Counted from the first letter of the stretch, positions 1 through 12,745 are shown. The stretch is 30,055 nt of DNA from Polysphondylium violaceum (GCA_000277445.1 AJWJ01000279.1:1-30055); one strand, 5' to 3'. Notes: a model not told the origin generated them from the sequence alone. Made by a program: numbers and translations.

Positions 1-416
1 TATTTGGGAGAGAAAGTACATACAAAGTGACCACATAAACACTGAAAAATTAGTAAAACTTTTTTTTTTTTTTTTGTTATTTTTTTTATTTTTTTCAATT
101 TTCCCTTCACTTCACAAATAGATATTTTACCCCCGCATACAAAATTACTGCGTGACTCTGTATCTATTTTTTTTTAAATTTTTTTACACATACACTCTAG
201 TCTAATAGACATAGACAGATTGCAATAGTATGTAGATGATAATCTAGGTCATGATCAGAAAAGGAAATAAATATTTATTAATTATATAGTTTTATAGATT
301 GTATAGAGATAGAATATAGGATAATAAATATAAGTAAAAGTTATATACGACACACAGATAGTATCTCTGAATATACTATAGTATTTACATAACGACTACG
401 ATCTCATATATAAAGG
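1..416. promoter_or_regulatory. Upstream region of the Sec16 gene
   Basis: This A/T-rich stretch has T-runs near 60-75 and 170-185 and no convincing reading frame. A TATATAAA-like box at about 407-414 lies directly against the ATG at 417. That spacing is too tight for a conventional TATA-to-start distance, so transcription of Sec16 probably starts from another element further upstream. I cannot tell what lies left of the window. Confidence 0.5.
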
Positions 417-1129
417 ATGGAGAATCAAAACTTTTTTGGTGATGATGGATCATCTTTTTTTGATTCGTTGGCTAGTCAATCTGATAGTAATAGTAATGTA
501 GAATCCAATGTCAGTGACATTACTGCTGCAGAGGATATTATTTTAGATAAAACTATCTCTGAAAAACCACAAACATTATTACCAGAAGAACATCAACAAC
601 AACATGTAGAACACTCTCCTTCTTCTCAAGCAGTTGTAGCAAATGATGTCATTGCCAAAGAACAAGAACAAGTACAACAACAAGACGACCAAATCACTCA
701 AGGTGAACAACAAGAACAACAACAAGAACAACCACCAATCGAAATTAATCAAGATGCAGTTATTGTTGACAATTCACCAACATCAGATACAGTTGTTGTT
801 AATCAACAAGAACAAGAACAAATTGATAGTCACAATAACAACAATAATAATGATAATAGTAACAATAATAATCAAGTACCTGAAAATATTACTGATAATT
901 CAACAACAATTAGCGATACCAACAGTATAGGTAGTTTTGAAACAAATAATAGTGGTGTACCAGCTGCCTCTGAAAAAGATATTTCATCGTTCTTTAATAC
1001 TAGCAGTAGTGATTCTGACTTTTTTAATCAACAAGTAGAGCAACCACAACAACAGCAAGAACAACAAGATTCAGTTACTAGTGCTTCTGATATTCAACAA
1101 CAACAAGAAAAAGGAAAAGAACAAGAGTT

Positions 1130-1166
<37 letters not shown>

Positions 1167-4100
1167 AGCATCAATACCATTACTACTGATGTAAAGGTTG
1201 ACCAAGGAAATGATTTCTTTAATAATATTAGTACCTCGGGTGAATCGAATCAACAAGAGCAACAACAAGAACAACCTATTGATGATCATTTATCAAATGA
1301 TGCCGTTAGTAGTACATCTGCAGTCGCTTCATCAACAGTTGCCGAAGAAAAAGATGTATCTTCCTTGTTTTCAAATTCATCTGTAACTGAAGAAAAGGAT
1401 GTGTCTTCTTTTTTTTCAAATTCATCTAATCAAAGTTCATTCTTCGAAAGTTCCTCTATAGATACCAATAATAATAATAATAATAATAGTAATAGTAAAC
1501 AGCAGCAACAACAACCACAAAAAGATTTATCATCAATGTTTTCATCATCTGAAAGAGAGGTATCGTCATTGTTTGGTAATATGAATTTAGATGAGAATGC
1601 AATGTTTTTTGAAAATCTTGGTAGACAACAAGAGATTGAGGCTCAACAAAAATTAGAACAAGAGCGTTTAGAAAGAGAAAGAATTGAGCAAGAGAAAATA
1701 AGACAAGAACAATTATTAATTCAACAACAACAAGAAAGAGAAAGACAACAACAATATCAGCAACAGCAACAGCAACAAGGTTATAATGCCTACAATAATG
1801 GTTATAATAACTATGGTGGATATAATAATAATCAACAACAACAAGGTTATAATGCTTATAATAATAATAATAACTATGGTGGATATAATAATCAACAACC
1901 ATATCAACAACAACAACAACCAATCATGAATCCATATCAACAACAACCACCTCCACAACCATACCAACAACAACAACAACCAGTAATGAATCCATATCAA
2001 CAACCACAACCACAACCACAATATAATAATAATTATTCATCCTCACCATCTCGACCACCACCCATGCCAATTCCTATTCCATCTCCTACAAGAGATCAAC
2101 AACAAGTTAATGGATGGGGTATGCCACAACAACAACAAACCAATAGTCCATCATCTTGGAATCAACAACAACCACCACCACAACAACAACAACAAGTTAC
2201 GCCACCACCACAACAAGCAAGTGCTCCAATTCCAATGATAAAGAAGCCACCACCCTTTTCCAATCATCAAAGACAAGATTCGAGTGATCAATTTACAAAG
2301 ATGTTGAATGGTCAAGTTAGTCATGGTTCACCAAGTCAACAATACCCACCTCTTCAACCTCAATATGGACAACAAATGAATCAAACTTCACCAGTGAACC
2401 AACAACAATTTTCGCCAAACCAACGTCCTCCTCTTCCCGTACAACAAATGGGTGTTTCTCCTCCACCACCTGTTGTACCACAACAACAAATGGGTGTTTC
2501 TCCTCCACCACCAATAGCACAACAGCAAGTCTCGCAACCACCTGTTGTACCACAACAACAACAAATTCCACCTCCTGTGGTACCACAACAACAAGTTCCT
2601 CTTCAAGCTCCCCTTCAAATATCTCCACCAGCACCATTACAACAACAACAACAGCCACCACAAAGTCATTCAGTTACTCAACCAATGCCACTTTCTCAAC
2701 CAATGCCAATTGCTCAACAGCAAATTCCACTTATTAGCAGCGGTGGAAGTGTTCCATTTTATAATAACTCACCATCTAGTTCATTTAGTAATAGTGGTAT
2801 GTCACAACAACCACCACAACCAATACAACAAATAACTAGTCCACCTCCACCACAACAACCACCACAAATGCCATCATACCAACAACCACCACCAATGTTT
2901 AATAATAACAATCCAATGAATATTCCAATTAGAAATAATTCAGTACCTGATCTTACTCATCATTACTCGAGCTCACCAAATCAATATCCAGGATCACCAT
3001 CTCATGCTCAAATGATGATGAATCAACAACAACAATATGGTTATCCACCAATGGGACAATCACCATCACAATTGAACCCAATGATGCAACAACAACAATT
3101 TCATCATGCTAGATCAACATCTTGGAATGGTAGTGATGCCCATCAAAGAGGTTTACCATTTTATCCACGTCCACATTCAGTTGTTGCATTTGGATTTGGC
3201 GGTAAAGTTGTAGTTATTAAACCAAAGACTGATGGTCAACAACAGGTTCCGATGACACCCAACAACAATAACGGTGCAGTTCAATCTATTCCCGCTAGTA
3301 AAAATACAGTTTCCATTCTTTTATTAAAGAATTTACTTTCTAAATCAACTTTTTACAACAATGCCTCTACTTTCCCTGGTCCTTTGTCATCATCATCTTC
3401 CAAAGATTCACTCTTGAAATGGATTGGCGAAAGAACACATGATATTGCCTCTGGTAATATCGATACTTTTTGTAGTCATGATCCCGAGGCCTCTCACATG
3501 CTTTGGGAACTCTTGAAAATTCTTTGCAACAACTATGGTCAAGTATTAAACTCCAACAACAATACAGGCGAGGGCGAAGACAAAAACATAAACAAACAAA
3601 TCCAAGCACTTCTCTTGGACAACAAATCTCACATGACCTCATTCTCTCAAGTGATTGATCAACAACAACAGCCACATCATACCCCAACCGATACAGAGAT
3701 GAATGTTTTGTTGAATGAATTACAAAAACACTTGATTCAAGGTAATCTTCAAGCCGCCCATCAATTGGCCCTCCACAATAGACTTTGGCCACACTGTTTG
3801 ATCCTCGCTCACCAATTTGGACCCGAAGTCTATTTCAAAACATTGTCTGCATTCAATGCTACACTCCCCATGGGATCACCTATTCGTACACTCTATAGTC
3901 TCTATTCAAACAATACACGCGAACTCTTTAGCACAGAATTCAAAGACCAATGGAAAGAAAACATTGCCACTCTACTATTCAATGGCAAAGCCAACGGATG
4001 CAAAGTAATTGGCGAGATTGGTGATAGTATATGGGCAAACCAAAAGCGTGTTGAAGCAGCCCACGTTTGTTATCTCTTGGCCGACTATCAATTTGGACCA

Positions 4101-5846
4101 TTGAATCCCAACAGCAGAATAGTATTACTCGGCGGTGATCATAAAATATCCAAAAACTATATCACCTCTGAATCACTCCAAAGATCTGAAATCTATGAAT
4201 ACTCAAAAATCCTTGGTAATAGTCAATACTCTTTACCAATCATTTTCGTTTATAAATTTATTTATGCCACTTATTTATGTGATCTTGGTTTAATTGATCA
4301 ATCATTAAAGTATGTAGTGAATTTTTAATTTATTATTTTTATAATACTCTTTATATTAATATCATATATTAGATACTTGAATCATCTTAAACAATTATTA
4401 AAGAATCATCCAACTCAAAATGCATGTTTTGTTTATCAATTGGACACTTTTGCTGAAAGACTTTTATCCTTTACCTCAAATAACAAGTATGTAAACCCTA
4501 TTTATTCTACTCTTTATCATATTTTAGATTTCTTTTCTTTTTCTTCTTCTGCTTCTTCTACTCCTTCTACTTCTAATCTTATTTCCAATTCTTCATCATC
4601 TTTCTCTAACAAAAACAACAAAATCAATACTCGTAATCATAATTTTGACAAAAAAACATTAAACAATTTAATTTATAGATTAAGTGCATCTGGCTCTTGG
4701 ATTCCATCAATCTTTACAAAAGGTTTCAAAATATCTTTTGGTGGAAATAAACAGCCATCAAGTAATAATTTAACTCCAGTTACTACACCAACAAAGGCTG
4801 ATAATAAAACTCCTCCCTCAGCTGTACAACAACAACCACTTGTAATTAATAACAATAATAATAACAATAGTAATAGTAATAATAAGAAGGATGATGATGA
4901 TGATGACTTTTACAATAGTTTTGGTAATAAACCAAAGGCCCCAACTCCAGCATTTGACCCTAAATTGGATGAAAAAGAAACTGATGCAAATGCAATAGGT
5001 ACTGCCACAACCAATGCTTCAACTCCTGTTGGTAAGGGCGGAAAGGATGAAGAAGAAAAAGAAGAGAAATCTGGTGGTTGGTTCTTTTGGAAGAAAAACA
5101 AACCAAAGCAAATGATTCTCGATGAAAATACAAACTTTTATTTCAATGAACAATTGGGCACTTGGGTTGAAAAGGGAAAGGAACACGAAGCAAAATCTCA
5201 AATGGCTCCTCCACCCCCACCCCCCAACGACGCTGTCATGATGTCTTCCTCGCCATCCATTCCACCACCAGGTGGTATGGGTATGAATTCCCCACCAGTC
5301 AATAGCACCACTCCACCACCAATGATGGGTGGAGCTTCCTCCCCTCTTCCTTCAAGAGCACCCACTGGATTCAATTCATCAAGTCCAACCGGTGGCAGTG
5401 ATGATGGTAGTGGTATTTCTTTGAGCAATAGTGGTGTAAATAAATACAGTCTTGTATCACCAGGTGGTCCAAATACTAGAAGAAAACCAAGATATGTCGA
5501 TCATCTTAATCAAGGTGCCGTTCATAATGGCGGTTCTCCTATGCCTCCTAGAGTAGAACAGCAACAACCATCTGCTCCTGCTCCATTTATACCTTTTGTT
5601 CCTAAATTTGATCCAAACGATCCTCAAAATGTCGTTGAGCAACCTCAGCCACCAATGCAACCAACTCCATTCCAACCTCAACAACAATTCACTACTGATC
5701 AACAACCACCACAAATGCAACCAATGCAACCAATTCCATTCCAACCCCAACAATTTACTGATCAACAACAAAATGTTGATCAATCAACTCCATTCCAACC
5801 ACCCCCTCAACAATATCCTCCTCAACAATATCCTCCTCAATATTAA
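417..5846 (+). CDS. sec16: Sec16 homologue, ER-exit-site / COPII scaffold
   Basis: Sec16 marks ER exit sites and organises COPII coat assembly. Exons are 417-4309 and 4373-5846, joined by a 63-nt intron (GTATGT...TTAG, phase 2); this gives about 1788 residues. Residues 1-900 are Gln/Asn/Pro/Ser-rich and disordered. The central conserved domain starts near residue 918 (RPHSVVAFGFGGK). An alpha-solenoid ACE1 region begins near 1095 (LQKHLIQGNLQAAHQLAL), includes EAAHVCYLLADYQFG, and crosses the intron into YLNHLKQLLKNH. A C-terminal motif (GGWFFWKKNKPKQ, then LGTWVEKGKE) matches the conserved Sec16 tail, which is followed by a Pro/Gln-rich end. A second intron-like segment at 4487-4678 keeps the frame whether spliced or not; removing it gives about 1724 residues. 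Identification is from family motifs and domain order. Confidence 0.93.
1132..1167 (+). repeat. CAA trinucleotide run (poly-Gln) in Sec16
   Basis: An uninterrupted CAA run codes for about a dozen glutamines. It is the longest of many Gln runs in the N-terminal half of Sec16. Such runs are usual in dictyostelid proteins. Confidence 0.85.
1778..2012 (+). repeat. Coding tandem repeats in Sec16 (GYNAYNN and PYQQQQQP units)
   Basis: Two copies of a unit beginning GYNAYNN and containing NNYGGYNN lie next to two copies of PYQQQQQP(I/V)MNPYQQ. The DNA copies are close to each other, which points to replication slippage or unequal exchange. The composition (Tyr, Gly, Asn, Gln) is prion-like. Confidence 0.8.
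4487..4678 (+). other. Possible second Sec16 intron, 192 nt, stop-free
   Basis: The segment begins GTATGTAAACCC and ends AATTTATAG, matching splice sites used elsewhere in the window. It is exactly 64 codons and has no stop in the Sec16 frame, so both spliced and retained forms are translatable. Its product would be a Ser/Asn-rich loop. Splicing would join SFTSNNK to LSASGSW. I cannot decide from sequence alone which form is normal. Confidence 0.5.
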
Positions 5847-5880
5847 TTTTATTGACGATTTATATAATATAATATTTTTT

Positions 5881-5886
5881 AATAAA
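5881..5886 (+). terminator. Poly(A) signal of Sec16
   Basis: AATAAA lies 35 nt after the TAA stop of Sec16, a normal position for the signal. Confidence 0.6.
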
Positions 5887-5947
5887 CTTTTCTTTAGGTA
5901 CTTTTATAAAATATACAATTGGTGGATATCCAAAGTATTAATAGAGA

Positions 5948-5948
<1 letters not shown>

Positions 5949-6017
<69 letters not shown>

Positions 6018-6033
6018 TTAATAATAATAATAA
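5949..6033. repeat. AAT trinucleotide microsatellite
   Basis: About 85 nt of nearly perfect AAT repeats, with one ATT interruption near 6016-6020, lie between the convergent 3' ends of Sec16 and the phosphatase-fold gene. It is non-coding and likely length-variable between strains. Confidence 0.95.
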
Positions 6034-6059
6034 TTTGTATTTATTTTGGGTTTAACAAT

Positions 6060-6788
6060 TTAATCCAATATTGAAAGAGTAGCACTAATTGGAAAGTGAG
6101 AAAGTTTACTATTTTGTTTATGAACTTTTTTCTCTTTGACATCTATTGATTCCGAAATTAAAATATTATCGATAGAACTTCCTTTTATTGTTGTTACATC
6201 TCCATTGAATGTGGGCTTGAGAGAAAGAGCTGAAAAGTGATCCGAAATATCATCACTTTCAGAATTAAAATCACCTCCAACTACGATATGGTCAATATCA
6301 AAATCTTTCATTTGTTCTTCAATATGCCTATAAGAAAAATTTGATTAGTATTTTTACAAAAATTTTAAAATATGATTGATGAATACATACTTGAGTGTTA
6401 AGTCTCTGGCTAGTTTTTTGTTTTTTTTGTGGGGATGATGTAGTGATGTATATAATATTTTTTCTTTTGTTTTCTTATCTTCAATCATAAATGATTGATA
6501 CTTTCCATATGAGGAAACATATCGATAGGGACCAACAAAGTCATAGACATCACTATCATAGCCAGTGATGATGTGATCATAAGTTAACTTATCAGAAAAT
6601 AATACATAGTTCTCACTGATTTTTGGTGCAAGATATTTCTTACCAAAGGTAGCAGTTGTTTCGGTGAGTGTAAAAAAAGATGGTTTGATGATGTCAAAAT
6701 ATTTTACTACTTTAGATGTTAACTTAGGTAATGTATTTAAATCTTTATGTCTATTGGTACCGTCTAAATTTGCTGCTAAGATTTTCAT
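6060..6788 (-). CDS. Endonuclease/exonuclease/phosphatase (EEP) fold protein
   Basis: Exons 6788-6391 and 6327-6060 are joined across a 63-nt intron (GTATGT...TTATAG, phase 2), giving 221 residues. The EEP fold covers Mg-dependent phosphoesterases such as AP endonucleases, deadenylases, sphingomyelinases and inositol phosphatases. Visible motifs in order are N7 (ILAANLDG), E43 (LTET), D152 and N154 (VVGGDFNS), D186 (SSIDNIL) and H210 (KLSHFPI). The usual Ser-Asp-His triad appears here as Leu-Ser-His, so the Asp before the catalytic His is replaced. At 221 residues it is a minimal domain with no signal peptide or extra domain. Substrate cannot be assigned. AATAAA on the minus strand at 6045-6040 is a plausible poly(A) signal. 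Confidence 0.85.
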
Positions 6789-7249
6789 CTATAATGGATA
6801 AAGAAAAGTAGAACATTTTAAATATTTATAGCCACTCACTCTAAATTTTTAATTTCTTGTTTTTTTCAAAACTTTTTTTTTTAATAATTTTGTTTTTTGA
6901 TTTTTCTCACCCATATTTTTTTTAATTCTTTGTTCTTTGTTCTTTGTTATTCTTTGGTCCTGAGTTAATCTTTGTAGTTCTTTGTTGTTCTTTGTTCTTG
7001 TTATTATTTTGTTCCTCTTTGTTTTTCTTTGTTCTTTATTCTTTGTTCCACTCACTCTAAATTTTTAAACTCTTGTTTTTTTCTGTCCGTAGTTGTGATA
7101 TTATGAAAAAGTCCGTTTCTTCATTAAGATCCAATACTCTCAATTTTATATTACAAGGGAAAAAATGAATGATTTGTTTTAAATATATAGTACAATATTT
7201 TATTTTATTAATAATTGTGTAATTTTTTTCCATTTTTGAAATGTGTTTA
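6789..7249. repeat. Intergenic: direct repeat around a TTCTTTGTT minisatellite
   Basis: Between the EEP promoter and the DOCK 3' end. A word beginning CCACTCACTCTAAATTTTTAA occurs at about 6832-6865 and again at 7049-7083. Between them, at about 6920-7048, lies an imperfect array of TTCTTTGTTC-like units. The open frame across the array on the minus strand (Lys/Asn/Glu/Arg repeats) is an effect of the array, not a likely gene. Confidence 0.7.
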
Positions 7250-10200
7250 TTAAAGTGAATTTACGTCAGCTTTAAATTTAGTAAAGAAAGATTCTAATTT
7301 TTCATTCAAACCTTTCAAATCTTCAGGACATCTTGAAGAAAAGATAACAAGACCTTTTTCGACAATGGCAGCTTGTTTTTTAATGCCCAATGATAATTTA
7401 GAGAGAAAAGATTGATCAGGACGTTTGGATTCAGGCACATCGAAAAAGACCTCTCTATAGAGATTAATACCACCATTGACAGCGGCATCAATAATACCAT
7501 TCAATGCCATAGCCAATGGATTTAAATTGAGTTGAGCATTCTTTTCATACTTGTTTACCATTTCATCGAGTTCTTCATTCTTGCTAGTGACGGAATTGAT
7601 TGCGTTTTCAATGGGAGACAATTCAATAAATGATTTGTTGATGACCTCTGCTCTTCTATGAATGGTGGGAAAAGAGCTATCTGTGTAGAGGAAATGGTTT
7701 CTGATCCAGAGATCACCAAACTTGTTGTTTGGATTGGTAGACACTTTGGGGGCGTCGGCTTTTTCAAATGCTTTGGAATAGACAAATATTTTGATATCAT
7801 TTTTCTTGAGATAGTTAATAGAGTTGGCTGGTGTGCCTTTGATAAAGGTTTTTTGTTTCTTTTGCACCTCTTCAATAGACGAGGGTGTAACGATGGTAAT
7901 TAAAAGATATTGACCGTCGGAATTTTGAATTTCAGCAGTTGGTTCAGAAGTCGATTTCAATAGCTCTGCGTTGGGGAATTTGGCCAAAATTCTGGCACTA
8001 AAGTCGGAAAGTCTTTCCAATTCAAAACCTCTGTATAAAAACTCTTTGCCTTGAATGGTGACGGGGAACTTTTTTCCATAGTAACCGACTCTAAAGTACT
8101 CGCAATAGAAACGCTCGATGGTGAGAATCTTTTCATAAAACTCGGCCTCTTGAAAGAGGATCTCAGAGAGTGATTTGAAATTATAGGTGGCTTCAAAGTG
8201 GTTTTTCAACTCTTGAATGAGAGAGATGCATTTTTCCCAAACTTGGCCCTTGTCTAAATATTGAATGGCCATTTTAATTAATCTTACTTTTCTTTCACTA
8301 CTAGTCTCTTGTGGGAAGGATATCTGTTGTTGTTGGCCTTGCAAGAGGACGTTAAAGAGTGGGACATTGACAACTTCATTCCATTCATAGAGATCCGAGT
8401 GGAGGAGAAAAGCAAAACCAGCTTCTGTGAAATAATTGTTTGTCAAGTGTTGATTTAAAAGTTCATAGAGATACTTTATGTAGGTATCTTTTCTGTCTTT
8501 AAAGTACTCCATCATTTTAAGTGTGGCAATGGTACGTTCTTCTTCAAATGCACGATCAGTTGGCAGGGTTCTAAAGTCAAACAACAATGAAAGCAATTGA
8601 GTGATATTAGAGACAAAGTAACGGGCATCTTTACTAAATGGATCAGAAGCACTAGCGTTGGCGTCAATACTTGGAATTAATCTTTTGTTTAAAAAGATTT
8701 TAAATATCTCTTCGTCGCAAACACGTTCCCTAATGGTAATTTTGTCAATGATTTCAATGGTTTTACTTTCAACCTTTTTAAAAGATGATAATGATGATTT
8801 ATCTTTAGCGCCACCGGTGTTGTTGTACTCGGTTTTCAAGAGTTGATAGAAAAGATCTTGAATAAATTCATTGACGTCGTCATTTCCATTCAAGAGCGAG
8901 TATAAAAGACCTTCGGTGATTGTTTGATAGAATTGATTTTGACAATTTAATTGAACCAATGAATCAAAGGCCTTGAGCAATGAGTTTAATACTCTAACTC
9001 TAATTTGATTCAAGTCGGCTTGAATGTAATTTAATCTATTGATCTTGTTTTGGTTGAGTCTGAGGGGTTGAGAAATGAGAAAAGAGAAATGAATATTTAA
9101 AAACAATGTCCAGGTTTCAACGTCGACCGTGTTGGTTGTGGTATTGTTGATCTTAAAGTGTTTGTAAAAGTAGGTAGACAATATATTCATGGCGTCCAAT
9201 GTAGTCTTTTGATGGAAGAGTAATAGAGTTGGCCACTTGGGACTAAATAGACCATATTCGAGGAATCCATCAAAGATTTTAAAGAGCTTTCTAATAAACA
9301 TTTTAATATGATTCTCTTGTGGTTGCATATCCAACAAGAGCTTTTCAAACAATGTAGTGGAATTGTTGTTTACCAGATTAATGAGATTTTGAATCATTGT
9401 AAAAAGACTGGTGATCAAGAATGTAGTGTCATAAACAAATGGATCGGTGACGGTGCTATTGTTATTCTTGCTTGCTCCGCCCAATTGGAATTCAGTAGCG
9501 AGAGCAGTCAATGTGGATTCACCAAGATTCATTACCTTTGTAAACACAATCATTGTCATATTAAAGCATTTTAATTTAGTTTGCTGATCAGATACTTGAT
9601 CGATAGACTCTAATAGTAGTGCCAATAGTTGAGTGGACAACTTGAGTTCTTCGCCTCTGGTCATATGTTGATCAATGGTGGCAATCAAGACGGGTAACAA
9701 AGGAAGTAATGTCTCGCTGTCCAATATCAATTGAGTCGATAGAATCTTGTAATACACAGACAACTTGTAGGAATTCAAGTGCTCTTGTTTCTCTGTGTAG
9801 TGGACAGATTCGATAAACTCTGAAAGAATGGAACAGAGTTCTTGTTTGGTGAAAAAGTTGTTTAATCCCTTCATAACGACGGCATAGTTTCTCAAGGCCA
9901 TGGTTTTGACCACAATGAGTAGTGGATGTACGTTTGACATTAATCGATTCAACATACTGAGGAAATCGAGTAACTCTTTTTTCCAGCCTTGATCCTGTTC
10001 ATTGGCAGTAGATTTCTCCTTGTTGTACACCAAACGTGATTTGGTAATCAATTGGAAAATGTATTCCAAAGCTTTGAGTGTGGACGAGATTTTGGCACTG
10101 TCTTCATGAGAGGCGTCATAGAGATGATAACTAATACACTTGAGGAGATGTTTGTGTGCATTGCCAAAGTGGAATTGGTTGTTGATGTAATCGTCCATTT

Positions 10201-12714
10201 GGGTCTTGAATTGCTTGAATCTAGCTGTTCTTTCATCGGTGAGTAAACCAATGATAAATACAATGGTATTGTACACCATCAAACCAATGGGCTCACTCTT
10301 TTTGCTGCCAACACCTGCTGCAAGATCGTCCATCGAGGTTGAATCATAGATTGTAAAGAGGGCATCCAAGATCTTTGTCAAGTTTCTCATGATTTGAATG
10401 GGCTCAACAAATTTGAATTTATCCAAAAGATTGGGGAGTTCTTCTTTGTGACTCTTCCAATTCAACAATTGAATAATTGATTGGTGTTGAATGTATCTAT
10501 TTGAATGCAACAGGGATTTGACTTTTAACGATTCATTCTTTCTCACAGTTGATTTACTACTGCTATCTTTGTCTTTTGAGCTGCCACTAGCACCACTGCC
10601 ACTATTGGATAGAGCATTGGTTGGAGCACCACCATTATTGTCAATCAAATTGGATGACGACGAGATATCGATGTAGTGGGCAACATTGATAATGTCGCTG
10701 TTTGTCTTGTAGAGCACAATGTTGTGGTCACCGTTGCCTAGCACGGTCGAGTCTTGGTTGCCAAGCTTGAGGAATGCAAAAGCAAAGATACTGTTCTTTT
10801 CCTTGTTGCCGCCCGACGAAGAACAGGTTCTCACTGTAAACAGGAGATGGCATTTGGCAAAGTCGCCCTCGGGGATAGAGAAATGGATAAACTCGTTCCA
10901 CACGGTCGAGGTGGTATTGTAACAAACCATGGATTTCAATTCACTGACAAACGATGAGCTACATCCCAACGACATACAATTGGGTAAGAAATCACCGCTA
11001 TCCAATCTCACCCTAATGCAAACTTCAATCTTTTTGCCCTGGGTAAATTTACCATAGTCCAGAGTCAAATAAAACTTGTGAGTACTCTCGGAAAACACCA
11101 CCTTGTGCTCAAGCTTCTCAACCACTGGCAACGATCCCATCAACGAGTTCTTTTGAATAAATGCGTCATAGGGTATATCGTAGAATGCCAATGAAATGGG
11201 TAGTCCACTTTGTTGCACTTGTGCTCCTGGTCCTGTAGCTTTGGGTGGTATAGTCTCTACATGCTTTTTAATCTCTTCTTCATTATTTTTCATTAAATCT
11301 AAATACTTGGAGGTTAGTATATAATGGATAGATAAAAGCAACAACAACAACAGCAATACATACAATCGGGTAATAAAGAGTAATTTAAATCTGAATCACT
11401 TGAAAAGAAGAGTAGGGTAGAGTCTCTTTCGTTGGTTTGGTCAAGTACAGAGATACCGATGCATGCATAACCATAGGGTCTTCTGAAATCTGTATTTACA
11501 CCTTTTTTAATCTGACCTTCGTCAATGTCTTTAAATGTACCTTTACGGACGACTTTACAAACCAGACAGATATCTTCACTAATGTCGGCAGGCTCAATGT
11601 TTTTAAAGAGGAATTTAAACGATGGTGCATTGGTGGAAGTGGTGGTATCATAGGGCACCATGATCTGTTCGGTGAGATAACGTGATTGCGTAAAGTTGTA
11701 TAGCGAGAAATAGAATTCATAGTTCTTTTTGGGTAATGTACAACGAGACAACTTTACATCAATCATAATCTGGCCATACTCCCATTGTCTACGCGAGGAG
11801 GCAGATGTTTGGTGGTGGTGATGGTCGGCTTGGGTGGTGTCTTTGCTGTTGACGAGGATGAGTTTATCGGATTTCATGCTCTTCTTTTCGCCATTGATGC
11901 TGTAGTGGTCCTTGAGGAGCTTGAGAGGCGACTGCATGTCGGTGTCGATGATGAGGCCGCTGTCGTTGATGATATAAAACTCGTTGTTTAAAAAGGCACG
12001 AGTCAACTCGATCTCCTTTTTCAACGAGATGTTGAGTTGGCTGAAATCGGTAGAGGCGTTGAGGATCTTTTCACGGATCAATTGAATGCTCTTTACACGA
12101 TCACGGAGCACCAGTTGACGTCGCTCAATCTCTTTCTCTGTCTCTTTGGGGGTAAAGTTGGGTGGCATGTTGATGGCAAACGAGTCGGGATCCATCAGAC
12201 GTTCCGACACCTCGATGATGACGTCCAACAGATCGCTGTAGAGAGAGTACTCTTCCTCGCCAATCAAACGAATCGATGTGTTGGGGAAATCGCCCAATTC
12301 GCCCCACCCATCTAATCCAACCTTGACTCTGCCCACAGAGACATCCTGTTCCTTCTTGCTTGTGCCGTCCAAGACACAGAGCAAATCACCTCTGATAATG
12401 GTAAAGTTTTTGTTGCCCTTGATATCCTTGACGGCAATGGCCTTGACAGTATTGGTGGGTGGTTCGTTGTCCAAGGGAAAGAGTGTTTTTGTGTTGCTGA
12501 TTGAAAATGCAGATGTCTTGTATCCATTGGATCCCTGATACTCGTCCTTTTCTCCTTTTTCTACAATCTCTAATATATCATTACGTTGTACATTTAATGT
12601 CAAGAAATCACCTTTACGATTCGACAATACTCTTACTCTTTCTAAATGTTTTTTGGCCGCTTTAATATTCTTTGTTGATTCTTTAGCTACTGATGATGAT
12701 TCTCTTTTTTCATA

Positions 12715-12745
<31 letters not shown>

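Noticed and set aside
1456-1923. 155-codon minus-strand open frame rich in Tyr and Val
   Set aside because: It is the antisense of the Asn/Gln repeat region of Sec16; triplet repeats keep every frame open.
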